Counted from the stretch's first letter, positions 35,121 to 43,544 are shown. The stretch: 64,000 nucleotides of DNA from Pseudarthrobacter naphthalenicus (GCF_029076445.1 NZ_JARESG010000002.1:1-64000), one strand, 5' to 3'. Translations and numbers: made by a program. Notes: generated from the letters alone by a model not told the origin.

Positions 35121-36311
35121 TCAGACGATGGCTGAGATGCCGGTGATGGCCCGGCCTGTGACCAGGGTGTTGACCTCGTGCGTCCCCTCGTAGGAGTAGA
35201 TGGCTTCCGCATCGGCGAAGATCTTGGCCATTTCGAAGTCCGTCACAATCCCGTTGCCGCCCAGAAGGCCGCGGCCGATCGCCACGCTTTCGCGCATCCG
35301 GGCCGTGGTGAACGCTTTGGCCAGCGCGGACTGCTCGTCCTTGGCCTGGCCGGCATCCTCCAGCTGGGAAAGCCTGACCATCATCCCCATCGAGCTGACG
35401 GCGTTGCCCAGCATCTGCACCAGCTGGCTCTGGACCAGCTGGAAGGATGCCAGCGGACGGCCAAACTGATGGCGTTCCACCGCGTAGCGCCGCGCCACAT
35501 CGAAGGCGGCAAGCTGCTGGCCTACCGCCTGCCAGGCGACAGCCAGCCGGGTGACCTTGAGGACCTTGTTGGTGTCACGGAAGCTGTTGGCCCCGGCGAG
35601 CTTGAAGAAGTCCGGAACCACCACATTGTCCAGGGCAATGTCGGCGTTCTGGACGGTCCGGAGTGAGATCTTGTTTTCGATCTTTGTGGCGCTGTAGCCG
35701 GGAAGCGAGGTGTCCACCAGGAATCCCTTGACCTGGTTGTCTGCGATGTCCCGCGCGTAGATGACCACCCAGTCGGAGAAGGTCGCATTGCCGATCCACC
35801 GCTTGGCGCCGTTCAGGATCCACGTGTCCCCGTCGCGCTGTGCCGTGGTGCGCGTGCCGCCGGCCACGTCAGAACCACCAAGGGGTTCGGTGAGGCCGAA
35901 AGCGCCGATCTTCTTGAGCGAGTAGATGTCCGGCAACCAGGCATCCTGCTGTTCCTGCGAGGCCAATGCCTCGATTGAGCCGGTGAAGAGTCCGTCATGG
36001 ACGCCCATGAAGGTGGCGATGGAGGCGTCGGCCCGGGTGGCCTCGGCGTGAACCAGGCCGGCGAACAGGTTCGAATACCCTTGCCGGCGCACCGGGCTCA
36101 CCAGGTCGATTTCAGCCAGCTTCGGAATGAGGTCCATAGGGAATTCGCCGCGGTTCCAGCAGTCCACGGCAATTGGCCGGACTTCGCGGGTGAGAAAGCC
36201 GCGGATCTCTGCCAGCCGGTCCTGCTCCTTGCCCGTCAGCAGCTGTTCAAAGGCGAAGAAGTCGCCGTCAGCGTACGGCAGGTTGTTGATGTCAATGGAT
36301 TTCGTGGACAT
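35121..36311 (-). CDS. Acyl-CoA dehydrogenase, glutaryl-CoA dehydrogenase-like
   Basis: The 396-residue flavoprotein has F-G-L-T-E-P-L-G-G-S-D (about 138-148), W-I-L-N-G-A-K-R-W-I-G-N (about 168-179), and Y-E-G-T-H-E-V-N-T-L-V-T-G-R-A-I-T-G near the C-terminus, with catalytic Glu375. The Y-E-G-T-H and G-R-A-I-T-G endings are typical of the glutaryl-CoA dehydrogenase branch, which acts in lysine and tryptophan breakdown. The ATG is preceded by GAGGAAA. A 22-base symmetrical operator-like sequence lies 63 bases upstream. No other gene of glutarate metabolism is nearby, so the substrate is tentative. Confidence 0.85.
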   Translation of the reverse strand: MSTKSIDINNLPYADGDFFAFEQLLTGKEQDRLAEIRGFLTREVRPIAVDCWNRGEFPMDLIPKLAEIDLVSPVRRQGYSNLFAGLVHAEATRADASIATFMGVHDGLFTGSIEALASQEQQDAWLPDIYSLKKIGAFGLTEPLGGSDVAGGTRTTAQRDGDTWILNGAKRWIGNATFSDWVVIYARDIADNQVKGFLVDTSLPGYSATKIENKISLRTVQNADIALDNVVVPDFFKLAGANSFRDTNKVLKVTRLAVAWQAVGQQLAAFDVARRYAVERHQFGRPLASFQLVQSQLVQMLGNAVSSMGMMVRLSQLEDAGQAKDEQSALAKAFTTARMRESVAIGRGLLGGNGIVTDFEMAKIFADAEAIYSYEGTHEVNTLVTGRAITGISAIV

Positions 36312-36373
36312 GGTTTCCTCGCTGGGATCGGCGTTGGCAGGCGGGCTTCAAGGGAGGGATTCCCGAAGGGCGA

Positions 36374-36395
36374 TAAGTTACTGGTGAGTAACTTA
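36374..36395. promoter_or_regulatory. TetR-type operator upstream of the acyl-CoA dehydrogenase
   Basis: TAAGTTACT (36374-36382) and AGTAACTTA (36387-36395) are perfect 9-base arms around GGTG. The core TTACT-N4-AGTAA resembles sites of TetR-family regulators of acyl-CoA metabolism. No TetR gene is adjacent, so the regulator would act in trans. Confidence 0.55.
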
Positions 36396-36420
36396 CCGCA
36401 TTGGCCGGGCCGTCTGCAAC

Positions 36421-36448
36421 GGCTGCGACGGAAAGGCTGCGACGGAAA
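36421..36448. repeat. 14-base tandem duplication
   Basis: GGCTGCGACGGAAA occurs twice in a row (36421-36434 and 36435-36448) in the divergent space upstream of the helicase gene. It is followed by a third partial GGCTGC. It may be replication slippage. Confidence 0.6.
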
Positions 36449-36569
36449 GGCTGCATCCGCCAGGGGAAGGACTCGTGACCGTCGCCGCCGCAGACCATCG
36501 GCCGGGTAAAGAACTTTGGGTAGGGTCGGAGTGCAAGGATGTTGAACTCTTTTGCCTGGGGGAATTGCC

Positions 36570-39386
36570 ATGACTGATCCGCGCCGCGAAGCGATTCTCA
36601 TCCGACGGCAGGATCAGTCCGGTTTTGACGACAAGACCCCGGACGTCATCGAGTACGCTCCGGAGGGAGACTTCACCTCCCTTACCTTCCGGGTCGCGGG
36701 CGGCAGGAAGAAGTACAGCTACTCGGCCCGCAAAGTCTTGATCCTCCGCAATCCACAGCAGGAACCGATTGGCGAAATGGACGGCGTCAGCGTCCGCGGC
36801 CGTTCCGTGCAGGGCGTTACAGAAGTGTGGCGCTTCCAGGGGTCCGGGCAGACGTGGTGGCGGGTTTTTTCGTCAGCGGACGGACGCGAGCGGTACCAGA
36901 CATGCCGCCTGGACGAGATCAGCATTATGCGGGCCGCAGATCCCGACGCCGGCGCCCGGGACGTTCTCCACTACTGGCGGGACGTTGTGTCCCATCTTGG
37001 CCGGAACGATCCGTTGCGCCCGTTGTATCAGAACCTCGAGAGAATCCCCCACGGGAGCGTCCTGAGCCTGTATCTCAACGGGGAGAACCCGGCGCCCCCG
37101 GCCGGGGCGGACGAACTCATTCTTCCGTTCTCCTCCAACCTCAGTCAGCGCGAAGCCCTCAGGAAAGGCCTCTCCCACCGTATTTCTGTCATCGACGGGC
37201 CGCCGGGAACGGGGAAGACGCAAACAATCCTCAACCTGGTTGCCAACATCATCAGTTCGCCGGGACAGACTGTGGGCATTGTTTCTTTCAACAACGCTGC
37301 CGTGGAGAACGTCCGCGACAAGCTCGCCAATGAAGGATTCGGCCACGTTGTTGCGGATTTGCGGCGGAGCGACGTCCGACGCGGGTTCTTCGAAGGACAA
37401 CACCCCGCAAACGTGAAGGCGCAGCGCCTGGCCGGAGGTTCCGTTACTCCGATGCCGGCAGCCGGCCGGATTTCAGACCTTGATGGCGAGGTTCAGCGCC
37501 TGCAGGCGTTGGCCGGGGAAGCGGCCTTGCTTCGGCAGGAACTGGATGCCTTCCGGCTGGAGCGGCGTCACTTCAGCCTCCACGTCGAGGGGCACCAGCT
37601 GCCCCGGCTCCCAGCCCTGAAGCTCCTTAGGTTGCCGGCAATCCGTATCCTCGAATTTCTCGCTGAGACGGCGGCCATTCCCGAGGAGGAAAGCCTCCTC
37701 AGCAGACTCTTCCGCCAGTTCAAAACCCGCTTCCGCTACGGATCAACGAGGGACCTGGATCCCCAGGACACCGATGTCGTCCTGCGGCTTCAGGCCGCCT
37801 ACTACGACAACAAAATCGCGGAACTGGAACGAACGTTGGAGGCAGCGGAGGAACGGCTCGCGCAGGGCAACCAGTCCGGTCTCGAAGACGAACTGAAGCA
37901 CGTGTCCCGGCAGGCGCTGGAGGCGAGCCTGCATCAGCGCTATGCCGGCGCCCGGCGGCAGGATTATTCGAACGACACCTATCTGCAGCATTTCACATCC
38001 TTCGCATACGACTACCCGGTGATTCTGAGTACGTGTCACTCTCTGCGGCGAAGCATCCCCAGCGGGTTCATGCTGGACTACCTGATCATCGATGAGGCTT
38101 CCCAGGTAGACCTGCTGGCTGCGGGCCTGGCCCTCTCCTGCGCACGGAACGTCATTATTGTGGGCGATCTGAGGCAGCTCCCGCACATCCCGGACAGGAG
38201 CGCGTCCGGGCACGCCCGGCCGGCACCGGCCCCTGGTTACGACTACGGGAAGCACAGCATCCTGTCCTCTGTCGTCGAACGCTTCGGCGGCGGACTCCCC
38301 CGCACCATGCTGCGGGAACACTACCGCTGCGATCCCGCCATCATCGACTTCTGCAACCGAAAGTTTTACGGCGGTCAGCTCGTCCCGTATACCGTCAGCG
38401 ACCCCGGCAGCCGGGCGCTCGTCGTGGTAAGCACCGCCCGGGGAAACCATATGCGGCAGCACCCCGGGGGCCGCACCAACCAACGTGAAGCGGAGGTCAT
38501 CGCCAGAGAAGTGCTGACGACGTTCTGCTCCGGCACTGAACCTGGAAACATTGGCGTGGTCACCCCGTACCGGCGGCAGGTCGATAAAGTCGCCGAAGCC
38601 CTTCAGAACACGATTGAGAGTGCCCTGCCCAACAGCAACACCATTGAGGCCGACACGGTCCACAAGTTCCAGGGCCGTGAAAAGGACATCATCATCATGA
38701 GCACAGTCCTGGACGAGACCAAAAGCGGCCGTTCCGGGATTGAGTTTGTGGATAACCCCCAACTGGTGAACGTGGCCGTCTCCCGCGCGGTAAAACGCTT
38801 CGTTTTGGTGACCAATCACCAGATGCTGCCGGCAAGCCGCCACCTCCGGGACCTCGTCCGGTTCATCCAGTACCAGGACCCGGGGAACGAGGTATTTGAC
38901 AGCGCGGTCCTCTCCGTATTCGATCTCCTCTACAAGGACTATGCGGCGGCCCTCAGACCCCTGGCGGCCCGATTGCAGAACTCGTCAAGGTTCGCTTCCG
39001 AAAACATCGTGTGGACGCTGCTCCTCGAACTCCTGGCCGAGGAGGCCTACGAAGATTTTGCCGTTGCCCAGCAGGTTGTCCTGAGGAATCTGCTCCCGGA
39101 CCTTTCCAGGCTCACATCCGGGCAGGTCTCCTATGTGAGGAACCGGGCCACTGTGGACTTCGTCGTTTACAACCGCATCACCAACATGCCTGTCCTTGCA
39201 GTGGAAGTTGACGGTTTTGCCTTCCACGAGGCTGATGCCCGGCAGACAGTCCGGGACGGCCTCAAGGACGCAATCTGCCGTGCACACGGCATTCCGCTCC
39301 TCCGGCTCCCGACGACCGGCAGCGGTGAGGAACAGCTGATCCGCCGGCGCCTCGCCACCGCGATTCTGGAGAAGGAATCGAGGTGA
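36570..39386 (+). CDS. SF1 (UPF1/DNA2-like) helicase with C-terminal DUF2726-like nuclease domain
   Basis: I start at the ATG at 36570 after TGGGGGAA; 938 residues. The N-terminal 170 residues are a separate domain of unknown type. The helicase core has Walker A G-P-P-G-T-G-K-T (210-217), Walker B D-E-A-S (508-511), V-G-D-L-R-Q-L-P, H-K-F-Q-G-R-E-K-D (698-706) and N-V-A-V-S-R-A (734-740). A helical, charged insertion lies between motifs I and II (about 300-450). The C-terminus resembles a PD-(D/E)XK nuclease of the DUF2726 kind: Asp863, then E-V-D-G at 879-882 and A-H-G-I-P-L-L-R-L-P. No partner gene is present. DNA/RNA repair or phage defence are both possible; neither is shown. Confidence 0.85.
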   Translation: MTDPRREAILIRRQDQSGFDDKTPDVIEYAPEGDFTSLTFRVAGGRKKYSYSARKVLILRNPQQEPIGEMDGVSVRGRSVQGVTEVWRFQGSGQTWWRVFSSADGRERYQTCRLDEISIMRAADPDAGARDVLHYWRDVVSHLGRNDPLRPLYQNLERIPHGSVLSLYLNGENPAPPAGADELILPFSSNLSQREALRKGLSHRISVIDGPPGTGKTQTILNLVANIISSPGQTVGIVSFNNAAVENVRDKLANEGFGHVVADLRRSDVRRGFFEGQHPANVKAQRLAGGSVTPMPAAGRISDLDGEVQRLQALAGEAALLRQELDAFRLERRHFSLHVEGHQLPRLPALKLLRLPAIRILEFLAETAAIPEEESLLSRLFRQFKTRFRYGSTRDLDPQDTDVVLRLQAAYYDNKIAELERTLEAAEERLAQGNQSGLEDELKHVSRQALEASLHQRYAGARRQDYSNDTYLQHFTSFAYDYPVILSTCHSLRRSIPSGFMLDYLIIDEASQVDLLAAGLALSCARNVIIVGDLRQLPHIPDRSASGHARPAPAPGYDYGKHSILSSVVERFGGGLPRTMLREHYRCDPAIIDFCNRKFYGGQLVPYTVSDPGSRALVVVSTARGNHMRQHPGGRTNQREAEVIAREVLTTFCSGTEPGNIGVVTPYRRQVDKVAEALQNTIESALPNSNTIEADTVHKFQGREKDIIIMSTVLDETKSGRSGIEFVDNPQLVNVAVSRAVKRFVLVTNHQMLPASRHLRDLVRFIQYQDPGNEVFDSAVLSVFDLLYKDYAAALRPLAARLQNSSRFASENIVWTLLLELLAEEAYEDFAVAQQVVLRNLLPDLSRLTSGQVSYVRNRATVDFVVYNRITNMPVLAVEVDGFAFHEADARQTVRDGLKDAICRAHGIPLLRLPTTGSGEEQLIRRRLATAILEKESR

Positions 39387-39436
39387 CGACGATGCCCTCC
39401 GGGCTGCGTTCCCGCAGCCCGGAGGGCATCGTCGTC
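39385..39436. terminator. 24-base perfect hairpin after the helicase gene
   Basis: The arms 39385-39408 and 39413-39436 are perfect complements over 24 bases, with loop TTCC. The stem begins inside the helicase stop codon (TGA 39384-39386) and ends 3 bases before the 3' end of the converging tRNA. No T-run follows. It probably acts as a two-way transcription end or mRNA 3' stabiliser. Confidence 0.75.
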
Positions 39437-39438
39437 GG

Positions 39439-39512
39439 TAGGGCTACTCGGACTTGAACCGAGGACCTTAGGATTATGAGTCCCGCGCTCTAACCAGCTG
39501 AGCTATAGCCCC
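39439..39512 (-). tRNA. tRNA with CAT anticodon (elongator Met or Ile2)
   Basis: A 74-base cloverleaf on the minus strand: acceptor GGGGCTA/TAGCCCT (with G1-U72 wobble), D-arm GCTC...GAGC, anticodon loop CTCATAA (anticodon CAT), T-arm CTCGG-TTCAAGT-CCGAG, discriminator A. No CCA is encoded. The anticodon stem has a C27-A43 mismatch and a G-U pair. The D-arm is not of initiator type. Elongator Met and lysidine-modified Ile2 both carry CAT, and I cannot separate them safely. Confidence 0.9.
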
Positions 39513-39652
39513 GTGGCCCTGCCTGTTGCGTGGTCCCGGGTAGGGACATTGCTTTCAGCAGGGCAAAAACACTCTAGCAAACCGGGGAGGCTTCCCCGGA
39601 CCACGGCGGCCGCCCGGGTCGTGCCGGGTGCCGCCCTTCCGCTCCCGCGCCG

Positions 39653-40849
39653 TCAGACCACTTTGTCTTCGAAGCTGGCGCCGCGGTACAGGTCCTCAAA
39701 GGTTTGCAGGGTGCCCTCGAGGCTGTGCGGTTCCACCATCCGCCGGCTGGCCTGGCCCATGGCGGCGCGCTCCTCGGCAGGCAGCTCCAGGATACGGGTG
39801 ATCTTCTTCGCCAGATCGTCACTGTCGTTGGGAGTGAACAGGTAACCGTTCTCGCCGTCGCGCACCAAATGTGGAAGTGCCATGGCATCCGCCAGCACTA
39901 CGGGCGTAGAGGCGGACATGGCTTCAAGTGTCACCAGGGACTGCAGCTCGGCGGTACCCGGCATGCAGAAGAGGTCGGCCTTGATATACGTTTCGCGGAG
40001 TTCCTCGTCACTGGCCAGGCCGAGGAACCTGACCCGGTTCTCGAGGCCCAGCCGTTTGGCTTGCGCTTCGAGGGCCGGGCGGACTTCACCGCCGCCAACG
40101 ATCTCCAGATGGACGTTAAGCTCCGGCGGAGTCTTGGACACGGCGTTGATCAGGACGTCAATGTGCTTCTCCTCCGCCAACCGGCCCACAAAGACCACTG
40201 TCGGGTTGGCATGCGGTTCGATGACCTCACCGCGATGCAGCTCATAGGCGGCGGAGTCAATGCCGTTGGACAGGGGCAACACCTTGCGGAGGAAGGCGTG
40301 CTGGTGCATGGCCTTGGCAGCCAGCGGTGTCGGCGTCGTGACGACGTCAGCCTGCCCCATGACCTTGCCCATGTCCTTCCAGGAGATCTTGCCGATGATG
40401 TCCTTGAGCCACTGCGGGAACGGCAGGAAAGGGTTCAGGTTCTCCGGCATGAAGTGGTTGGTGGCCACGATCCTGATGCCCCGCTTCACAGCTTCGTACA
40501 GGACGTGCTCGCCAATCATGTAGTGGCTCTGGATATGCACCACATCAGGGTTGATCCGGTCGAAGAGAAGGCTGATCTCCTTCTTGATCTCCCACGGAAG
40601 ACAGATACGGAAGTACTCATGCGTGAAAACGCCGTGGGAGTGAAGCCGGTGCACAGTGGCCTCGGAACGGAACTCTGTGAAGCTCGGGCCATTATCGGCG
40701 CGGCAGGCAAGCACGTTGACGTTGTGGCCGCGGGCGGTCATGCCCTTCGCCAGGCGGTAGCTGAACTGGGCGGCCCCATTCACATGAGGCGGATACGTGT
40801 CCGCGGCTATCAGGATGGTCAGGGGACGCTGGTCTGCGGGCGTTGTCAC
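39653..40849 (-). CDS. GT4-family glycosyltransferase
   Basis: This retaining glycosyltransferase (398 residues, GT-B fold) starts at a GTG 8 bases after AGGAG. The acceptor-side domain begins I-A-A-D-T-Y-P-P-H-V-N-G-A-A-Q-F-S and the donor domain has V-V-F-V-G-R-L-A-E-E-K-H and the E-x7-E motif (Glu301, Glu309). The C-terminal N-G-Y-L-F-T-P is also typical. It resembles actinobacterial mannosyl/glucosyl-transferases acting on phosphatidylinositol or diacylglycerol (PimB/MgtA-like). No signal peptide is seen; it probably acts on the inner membrane face. Confidence 0.88.
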   Translation of the reverse strand: MTTPADQRPLTILIAADTYPPHVNGAAQFSYRLAKGMTARGHNVNVLACRADNGPSFTEFRSEATVHRLHSHGVFTHEYFRICLPWEIKKEISLLFDRINPDVVHIQSHYMIGEHVLYEAVKRGIRIVATNHFMPENLNPFLPFPQWLKDIIGKISWKDMGKVMGQADVVTTPTPLAAKAMHQHAFLRKVLPLSNGIDSAAYELHRGEVIEPHANPTVVFVGRLAEEKHIDVLINAVSKTPPELNVHLEIVGGGEVRPALEAQAKRLGLENRVRFLGLASDEELRETYIKADLFCMPGTAELQSLVTLEAMSASTPVVLADAMALPHLVRDGENGYLFTPNDSDDLAKKITRILELPAEERAAMGQASRRMVEPHSLEGTLQTFEDLYRGASFEDKVV

Positions 40850-40934
40850 GTGAGGAGCTCCTGAAGGTCACGGTGCGCAGCTGACGCTGAATGCACCGGG
40901 TGGCCGCCGGCGCCGGAGCGCGGGGCCGCTTTGA

Positions 40935-41009
40935 ATCGGCGGGGTAGGAAACGGCAGGGTAGGAAACGGCAGGGTGGGAAACGGCTGGGTAGGAATCGGC
41001 GGGGTAAGA
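40935..41009. repeat. 15-base tandem repeat, five units
   Basis: Five consecutive 15-base units of the form A(A/T)CGGC(A/T/G)GGGTAGGA fill 40935-41009, with a decayed sixth after. They lie in the 227-base space between the glycosyltransferase and the DMT-like transporter. The period keeps frame, so minus-strand frames show pentapeptide repeats (S-Y-P-A-V or P-T-L-P-F), but neither frame has a credible start, so I treat the region as non-coding. Confidence 0.85.
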
Positions 41010-41076
41010 ACGGGTGGGAAGAAGATCGGCGGATGGAAATGTCTGGCGTTGAAAATGGGCTCTGAGGGCATCCAGG

Positions 41077-41985
41077 CTAGTGGGACGCCCTGCCCGCCGC
41101 CTTCCGGGCATCCTTCCTGCGTTTGGTGACCTCGGGGTGGTGCCTGGAGAGGGCGATCACCCCCACGATAGCAAGCGAAGCTGCGGTAGCCATGGCAATC
41201 GCCATCACGGCGTGGACGTCAGGGCGCAATTCGCCGAGGATCACGATGCCGATAGCAATGCCCACCATGGGATCCACAACTGTCAGGCCGGCAATGACCA
41301 GATCCGGCGGGCCGCCCGAATATGCGCTTTGGACAAACCAGGAACCCAGGCCGCCCGCTGCGACAATGGCCACCACCGAGTACCACTGGACATTGAGCAG
41401 GAACAGTCCGTTCGGGTCCAGCAGATGTTTGCCGATGATACGTGTCAGGACAGCAACAAAGCCGAAAAGCACGCCGGCGCCGAGGATGTACACAAAGGCG
41501 CTCATCCGGTGCCGGAACATGGCTGCCAGGGTTCCGAACACGCCCACGGCCAAGGCGAGCAGCAGCACTATGGTCAGCTCGTCCTCCGGATTTACGTGGT
41601 GGTTCTCCTGCGTCACATTCACGGCCAGAAGGACAAACATCGCCGACCCGGTCACGCAGGCGGCAATGGACACCATGGTGGCCCGGTTAATGGTGATGTC
41701 CTGGTCCCGCGCATTCACCACGGTGGTGATGACCAGGGCGATGGCGCCGATGGGCTGCACCACCGTCAGCGGGGCCGACACCAGAGCCACTGCGTTCATT
41801 GCCATGCCGAGGCAGAGAAGGAGCAGCCCGAGTACCCACCGCGGATTACGCAGCAGGCGGAGGAAGCCGGTTGAACTCAGTGCCAGGCCTCCGGTATCGG
41901 CTTTCACCGCACTGCCCTGCTTCTGCGCCCCCAAGGCAAGGCAGAACGCCCCGAGCACCGCCAGCAGAACCGCCACCCACACCAT
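41077..41985 (-). CDS. DMT-superfamily membrane protein, NIPA/EamA-like
   Basis: The 302-residue protein has nine to ten membrane helices and starts M-V-W-V-A-V-L-L-A-V-L-G-A-F-C-L-A-L-G-A-Q-K-Q-G. P-L-T-V-V-Q-P-I-G-A-I-A-L-V (about 72-85) and G-L-T-V-V-D-P-M-V-G-I-A-I-G-I-V-I-L-G-E in the second half show the internal duplication of drug/metabolite transporters. It resembles NIPA-type magnesium transporters, but substrate is not assignable. It is coupled by a TGATG overlap with the CDP-alcohol phosphatidyltransferase gene. Confidence 0.82.
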   Translation of the reverse strand: MVWVAVLLAVLGAFCLALGAQKQGSAVKADTGGLALSSTGFLRLLRNPRWVLGLLLLCLGMAMNAVALVSAPLTVVQPIGAIALVITTVVNARDQDITINRATMVSIAACVTGSAMFVLLAVNVTQENHHVNPEDELTIVLLLALAVGVFGTLAAMFRHRMSAFVYILGAGVLFGFVAVLTRIIGKHLLDPNGLFLLNVQWYSVVAIVAAGGLGSWFVQSAYSGGPPDLVIAGLTVVDPMVGIAIGIVILGELRPDVHAVMAIAMATAASLAIVGVIALSRHHPEVTKRRKDARKAAGRASH

Positions 41986-42623
41986 CAGGCGCTACCGCCG
42001 TCGTGCTCTTCGCCCGGGTGATGCGACTGCATGCGGCCTTTGCGCAGAATGGCCCAGAAGTAGTTGTAGGCGGCAATCCAGTGCCCGGCCAGGCCGAGGC
42101 CCAGGACAATCCACGCTGCTACCAGCAGTGGGCCGCCGAATGGGGAATCCAGCCGCGACAGGACCAGCAGGGGTGTGCCGAGCAGCAGGAGCCCGGTGCG
42201 GACTTTGCCGATCCGGCTCACGGGCAGGTCCGGGTGGCCATGAAAAAAGAAGAGGGTCAGTGCCAGGAGCACGGCGTCGGGCACCAGGAGCGCAGCCAGG
42301 TAGAGCCAATGGACGACGCCGGCGATGACCAGGGTGATTGCCACCGCAATCAGGGCCAGCCGGTCAGCGAGGGGATCGATCACACGGCCCAATTTGGAGG
42401 CCTGGTCAAAACGGCGTGCGACGTAGCCGTCAATCCAGTCCGAACCAGCCATCACGGCCAGGACAACAACGGCGACGCCGTACTCCTGCTCCGCAAGGAC
42501 CAGCCAGATGAAAAGCGGAACACCCATGAAGCGAAGCACCGTCAGGGCGTTGGGGACGGTGAAAACGCGGTCGTGGTCGACCTGGGGGCGGTCGGAACGC
42601 GCACCAGCGCCGATGAACCTCAC
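41985..42623 (-). CDS. CDP-alcohol phosphatidyltransferase
   Basis: The 212-residue membrane enzyme contains the complete family motif D-G-x2-A-R-x8-G-x3-D-x3-D (Asp65, Gly66, Ala69, Arg70, Gly79, Asp83, Asp87) and about five helices. The start is a GTG after AAGGAGGGG. PgsA (phosphatidylglycerophosphate synthase), cardiolipin synthase and inositol-phosphate variants share this motif; the N-terminal P-N-A-L-T-V-L-R-F fits PgsA/Cls-type enzymes. The acceptor alcohol is not decided by the sequence seen. Confidence 0.9.
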   Translation of the reverse strand: MRFIGAGARSDRPQVDHDRVFTVPNALTVLRFMGVPLFIWLVLAEQEYGVAVVVLAVMAGSDWIDGYVARRFDQASKLGRVIDPLADRLALIAVAITLVIAGVVHWLYLAALLVPDAVLLALTLFFFHGHPDLPVSRIGKVRTGLLLLGTPLLVLSRLDSPFGGPLLVAAWIVLGLGLAGHWIAAYNYFWAILRKGRMQSHHPGEEHDGGSA

Positions 42624-42689
42624 TCCGCTCCCCTCCTTATAAAACAGCCTGAACGTGGAACCAAGGCACAGCGTGGATGTTGCAGGCCG

Positions 42690-43544
42690 TTACGGATTCC
42701 GGAGCAACCGGCGCAGCAGGACCACAAAAACGGTGGCTGAGGCCGCCAGCACCGCCAGTGGCGTCCACCGGACGTTCGCGCCTTCCGTGGACTCTGCCAG
42801 TGCTGAGAATTTTTGGCCGGCGGCGTTGGTGCCTTGTGCCAGCACGGCCTTGCCCTCGCCCAGTTTTGTTTTCGCGGTATCTACCAGGAAGTTCACCTGG
42901 GGTTTGACGTCCAGCTCGCTGTCGAGTTCGTCCCGGACCTCGGCGATGTGGCGCCGCCGCTGTTCCAGCCGGCGGTGAAGCTCCGGCTCGGAAGCGTGCG
43001 GGAACTCAACCTTCTGGGCTTCGGCCTTGGCTTCCTTCTCCGCCTTGGCTTTGGCAGCGGCCTCATCCTTGGCAGCCTTTGCGGCCTTGGCCTCGGGACT
43101 CGCCGGATCAAGCAGGGCAGCGTTGAAGTCCGAGCCTTCTTTGGCGATCCCCAGATCGTATTTGATTCCCCGGATGGTTTCCTCGGGCATCAGGGGCATG
43201 GCCTTCTTAAGTTTGCGCACGCCGATCAGTGCCCCGATGAGGGCGATGATCAGGAACAGCGCGCAGACCAGCAGGGCCGCGAGCCAGGCCGGCATGATGG
43301 TGGCAAGGCCCATGATGGCCGCCACGATGAGGCCCACCACCAGGAAGGCCACAAAAACGAGGGCGACGGCGAGGAATGCTGCCGCTACCCCTACCTGGAT
43401 GCCCTTGCGTTTGAGTTCGACCTTGAGGAAGGCGATTTCGTCGTTGAGTTGGCGGGGCGCGAGGCGAAAAAGTAGTTTCAGCGTTTTGGGCAGCGCGGTG
43501 ATGCGCAGTCCCTGGCTGGTGCGCCCGGTGTGTCGTCCGCTCAT
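42690..43544 (-). CDS. Phage-holin superfamily III-type membrane protein (DUF1469-like)
   Basis: I start at the ATG at 43544 after AAGGCGGG; 284 residues. A soluble N-terminus (L-N-D-E-I-A-F-L-K-V-E-L-K-R-K-G-I-Q-V-G) leads into two adjacent membrane helices (about 50-75 and 80-105), the holin_3_6 arrangement. A long Lys/Ala/Glu-rich coiled region follows (about 145-190), then a probable C-terminal membrane helix. Despite the family name, such proteins are common chromosomal actinobacterial membrane proteins and no phage genes are near. Confidence 0.8.
   Translation of the reverse strand: MSGRHTGRTSQGLRITALPKTLKLLFRLAPRQLNDEIAFLKVELKRKGIQVGVAAAFLAVALVFVAFLVVGLIVAAIMGLATIMPAWLAALLVCALFLIIALIGALIGVRKLKKAMPLMPEETIRGIKYDLGIAKEGSDFNAALLDPASPEAKAAKAAKDEAAAKAKAEKEAKAEAQKVEFPHASEPELHRRLEQRRRHIAEVRDELDSELDVKPQVNFLVDTAKTKLGEGKAVLAQGTNAAGQKFSALAESTEGANVRWTPLAVLAASATVFVVLLRRLLRNP

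Noticed and set aside
37743..38843. 366-codon minus-strand frame inside the helicase gene
   Set aside because: The opposite strand has every SF1 motif in order; this frame has none.
40935..41009. Possible CRISPR-like repeat array
   Set aside because: Units are directly adjacent with 15-base period and no spacers, and no cas gene is near.
40868..41071. Small repetitive minus-strand protein with P-T-L-P-F repeats
   Set aside because: The pentapeptides result from the 15-base DNA repeat, which gives repeats in any open frame. No ribosome-binding site or conserved part supports it.
42690..43544. Prophage remnant because of holin-family similarity
   Set aside because: The family name is misleading: the protein is a chromosomal two-helix membrane protein, and no integrase, capsid or lysis gene is near.
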